A stretch of DNA of 7,277 nt from the NCBI GenBank assembly GCA_019247395.1, contig JAFAOZ010000289.1, positions 1-7,277 on the forward strand, in the 5' to 3' direction. Shown piece after piece: positions 5,630-7,277 of the stretch. The notes beneath the pieces were generated by a model, which worked only from the letters and a program-made list of their open reading frames with translations, was not told where the DNA came from and made no database searches. The first letter of the stretch is position 1. Each line of letters begins with the position of its first letter. The stretch is from Vulcanimicrobiota bacterium (GTDB taxonomy: Bacteria; Vulcanimicrobiota; Vulcanimicrobiia; Vulcanimicrobiales; Vulcanimicrobiaceae). The translations under genes and the position numbers were made by a program.

Positions 5630-6625
5630 GTGAAGCTGCTGCGGGCCCTTGCAATTGCAGCGATTGCGCTCGTCGTTATCGCCGCCGTCATCGGGGCGCT
5701 CATGCTCTATGCCGTCTTCGGCGAGCGATCGCACCCGGCGACGGCGACGCAGGTAATCGTGGCGCGCGGATCAAGTTTCGCGCAGGTCGCGCGGGCGCTC
5801 GCAGATGTTGACGTGATTTCGAATGTAACAACCTTTCGGCTTCTGGCCAGGCTGCGTGGAGAAGAAGCGGCGGTGCGGGCCGGCGAGTATCGCTTCCCGC
5901 CGCATCTCAGCCAAAGCGACGTGCTTCGCGCACTCGTCACCGGCGGCGCGCAAGTGGCGACGTGGGTGACCGTGCCCGAAGGATTCACGGCAGCCCAGAT
6001 CGCGCAGCGCTTGGAGCGCGACGGTGTCGGCGCGGCGCCGGGCTTTCTCCGCGAGTTTATGGGTCGCGGAATCGTCGTGGGCGGGGTGCGAACCAAAACC
6101 CTCGAGGGCTACCTCTTCCCGAGCACGTATCTGATGCCGTTGGGCGCCTCACCGCAGCAGGCGGCCGCGCCGATGGTTGCGCAATTTTTTAAAGAGTTGC
6201 CATCCGATGCTTCGGCGCGCGCGCGCGCCTTACGGGTCACCCTGCCGCAGGCGGTGACCATCGCATCGCTGATCGAACGCGAGGCGAAGAGCGAAGTCGA
6301 TCGTCCGAAAATCGCCGAAGTCATCTATAACCGTCTGCGGTTGGGGATGCCGCTGCAAGTCGATGCGACGATCGAATACGCGCTGCCGGAGCACAAGGCG
6401 CAGCTCTCATTTGCGGATTTAAAGATCGACTCGCCCTATAACACGTATACGCACGTCGGGCTTCCCCCGACCCCAATCGCGAATCCGGGACTCCCCTCGC
6501 TGGAGGCGGCGCTCCGTCCGTCGAAGGGCGATGATCTCTATTACGTTTATTGTGGGAATGATGTTCACGTCTTTGCCAGGACACTGGCGGAGCATCAGGC
6601 CAACGTCGCGCGCTGTCTGCACTAG
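5630..6625 (+). CDS. mltG: MltG endolytic murein transglycosylase (YceG family)
   Basis: 331 residues, within the family range. MltG cleaves nascent glycan strands at the outer face of the membrane and sets glycan chain length. A single transmembrane anchor spans about residues 5-30 (Leu/Ala/Ile/Val-rich after MKLLR), with no cleavage site evident. A LysM-like/N-terminal subdomain (about 40-105) with GSSFAQVARALADVDVISN (47-65) and RAGEYRFPP (83-91) is followed by VTVPEGFTAAQIAQRL (113-128), LEGYLFPSTYLMP (158-170), then the catalytic block IASLIEREAK (211-220) and VIYNRLRLGMPLQVDATIEY (231-250). Glu216 aligns with the catalytic Glu218 of E. coli MltG. The C-terminal YNTYTHVGLPPTPIANPG (270-287) is also intact. 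The start is GTG 5630; GGAG immediately abuts it, so ribosome binding looks weak and coupling to ruvX is likely. No defects are seen. Confidence 0.96.
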   Translation: MKLLRALAIAAIALVVIAAVIGALMLYAVFGERSHPATATQVIVARGSSFAQVARALADVDVISNVTTFRLLARLRGEEAAVRAGEYRFPPHLSQSDVLRALVTGGAQVATWVTVPEGFTAAQIAQRLERDGVGAAPGFLREFMGRGIVVGGVRTKTLEGYLFPSTYLMPLGASPQQAAAPMVAQFFKELPSDASARARALRVTLPQAVTIASLIEREAKSEVDRPKIAEVIYNRLRLGMPLQVDATIEYALPEHKAQLSFADLKIDSPYNTYTHVGLPPTPIANPGLPSLEAALRPSKGDDLYYVYCGNDVHVFARTLAEHQANVARCLH

Positions 6626-6639
6626 CGACGCAGCCGAAA

Positions 6640-6644
6640 GGGAG
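6640..6644 (+). promoter_or_regulatory. Shine-Dalgarno of the DUF1292 gene
   Basis: GGGAG inside the purine tract AAAGGGAGAGGG sits seven bases before ATG 6652. It lies in the window's longest gap (6626-6651) and is among its clearest ribosome binding sites, suggesting this small gene is translated independently and well. Confidence 0.7.
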
Positions 6645-6651
6645 AGGGTTA

Positions 6652-6960
6652 ATGACGAATTCAAACGGCGAAAGCGACAAGCCTCGGGGGCCGCTCGCGT
6701 TGAGCGAGACGCTCACCATCGAGACGAACGAGGGAACGATGCTGGCCTTTGAAGTCGTCGGCATCCTTCAGGACGCCGAAGAGGGTGCGTCGTATGCGGT
6801 ACTGCATCACGAGGAGGAAGGTGACGATGAGTTCATCGTTACCGATCTGGACGGAAATTTACTCGAAGACGATACCTTGGCGCAGCAGATTCTCGACGAC
6901 TTTTTAGCCTTTGCCGATGAAGACGAAGGGCGGGTCGCGCGCAACGGGGAGACGAGCTAA
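6652..6960 (+). CDS. Small acidic DUF1292 (YrzB-like) protein
   Basis: 102 residues starting at ATG 6652 behind a good ribosome binding site. The core at about 19-70 matches the DUF1292 pattern: alternating strands ETLTIETNEGTMLAFEVVGI (19-38), then an AVLHHEEEGDDEFIVTDLDG stretch (49-68), followed by an acidic helix (LAQQILDDFLAFADEDEG). The protein is strongly acidic and soluble. Family function is not established; in Firmicutes these genes sit with ruvX and mltG, and here the gene follows mltG directly, which supports the assignment. An N-terminal extension of about 18 polar residues (MTNSNGESDKPRGPLA) is probably disordered. The stop codon shares its last base with the presumed start of the downstream glycosyltransferase. 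Confidence 0.85.
   Translation: MTNSNGESDKPRGPLALSETLTIETNEGTMLAFEVVGILQDAEEGASYAVLHHEEEGDDEFIVTDLDGNLLEDDTLAQQILDDFLAFADEDEGRVARNGETS
6946..6951 (+). promoter_or_regulatory. Shine-Dalgarno supporting an ATT start at 6960
   Basis: GGGGAG lies eight bases before ATT 6960, ideal spacing, at the very end of the DUF1292 gene. No ATG, GTG or TTG follows at a suitable distance, so this site decides in favour of ATT as the initiator of the next gene. Confidence 0.6.
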
Positions 6961-7277
6961 TTCGAATCCTCTTTCTCTCCGCGAGGGTCGGCGTCGGGCA
7001 CGTTTCTGCCGCGAATGCGGTTGCGGCTGCGTTACGGCGGATCGATCCGGGAGCCCAGACGCCGGTCGTTGATTCGTACGACTACGCGGCGCTGGTCGTT
7101 TCGCGCGTCGTCTCCGACGGCTACCTTCAGATGGTCAAAACGATACCGCAGCTCTATCGGTACATTTACCACCGCGCGGAACGCGCCACGGAAGTTGGGC
7201 GATTCCGGACCTGGGCTCATCAGTTTACCGCCGGAAACTTGCGCCCACTCATGCTCGAGATGCGCCCGGACGTCGTC
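6960..7277 (+). CDS. MGDG-synthase-like glycosyltransferase, 5' part (3' end outside window)
   Basis: Only the first 106 residues are present; the frame is open to the last base. The N-terminus RILFLSARVGVGHVSAANAV is the Rossmann-type opening of the monogalactosyldiacylglycerol synthase/YpfP-UgtP group, with G-x-G-H at residues 11-14 counting the initiator. The later SDGYLQMVKTIPQLYRYIYH (52-71) and LRPLMLEMRPDVV (94-106) match the N-terminal domain pattern of that family. Relatives transfer sugar from UDP-Glc or UDP-Gal to diacylglycerol at the cytoplasmic membrane face; MurG-like enzymes are more distant. Donor and acceptor cannot be read because the C-terminal nucleotide-sugar domain is missing. 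Start: the frame is open back to 6921 but holds no ATG, GTG or TTG before the internal Met at about residue 58, which would delete the fold's first strand. ATT 6960, overlapping the DUF1292 stop by one base, places Met exactly before Arg-Ile-Leu. Confidence 0.85.
   Translation, partial: MRILFLSARVGVGHVSAANAVAAALRRIDPGAQTPVVDSYDYAALVVSRVVSDGYLQMVKTIPQLYRYIYHRAERATEVGRFRTWAHQFTAGNLRPLMLEMRPDVV

Noticed and set aside
6185..6193. T6-A3 run in mltG as a possible programmed frameshift site
   Set aside because: The run is not in the frame needed for a -1 slippery heptamer, and the normal frame gives an intact full-length MltG.
6214..6227. GC-alternating palindrome GGCGCGCGCGCGCC
   Set aside because: It encodes an Ala-Arg-rich stretch of MltG in a GC-rich genome and is best explained by codon use.

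Overview
This is a GC-rich bacterial stretch in which every gene I can support lies on the + strand. The genes are packed almost end to end: the longest gap is the 26 bases at 6626-6651, several junctions overlap or sit only a few bases apart, and I see no terminator or rRNA/tRNA gene. It reads as part of one long housekeeping operon, or of back-to-back operons, that continues past both ends of the window.

Layout: the 3' part of a FloA-type flotillin (to 608); a small one-helix membrane protein of unknown function that carries a dispersed-repeat remnant (618-1004); phoH (1007-1939); ybeY (1936-2379); a fused undecaprenol/diacylglycerol kinase and PAP2 phosphatase (2385-3131); a CorC/CNNM-type CBS-domain membrane protein (3131-4474); recO (about 4452-5192); ruvX/yqgF (5198-5620); mltG (5630-6625); a small acidic DUF1292 protein (6652-6960); and the 5' part of an MGDG-synthase-like glycosyltransferase (6960 to the end).

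The order resembles two Bacillus/Clostridium neighbourhoods joined together. One is floA-phoH-ybeY-dgkA-(cdd-era)-recO, with a CorC protein where cdd-era would be and without the 7TM-HD gene usually found between phoH and ybeY. The other is ruvX with DUF1292 and mltG. Firmicutes-like synteny with high GC and frequent GTG/TTG starts would fit a deep-branching high-GC lineage such as Eremiobacterota (WPS-2) or a relative. That placement is inference from layout and base composition only.

The genes combine RNA maturation and ribosome quality control (YbeY; probably PhoH), Holliday-junction and pre-rRNA nuclease functions and recombination (RuvX, RecO), and the envelope: membrane microdomains (FloA), undecaprenyl carrier recycling (DgkA-PAP2), glycan-strand termination (MltG) and probable glycolipid synthesis.

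I found no new multi-gene system. The points worth a second look are two genes whose conserved N-termini begin upstream of any ATG/GTG/TTG codon (recO and the glycosyltransferase, the latter apparently starting at ATT behind a good Shine-Dalgarno), the repeat-derived linker in the 128-residue protein, and the kinase-phosphatase fusion.
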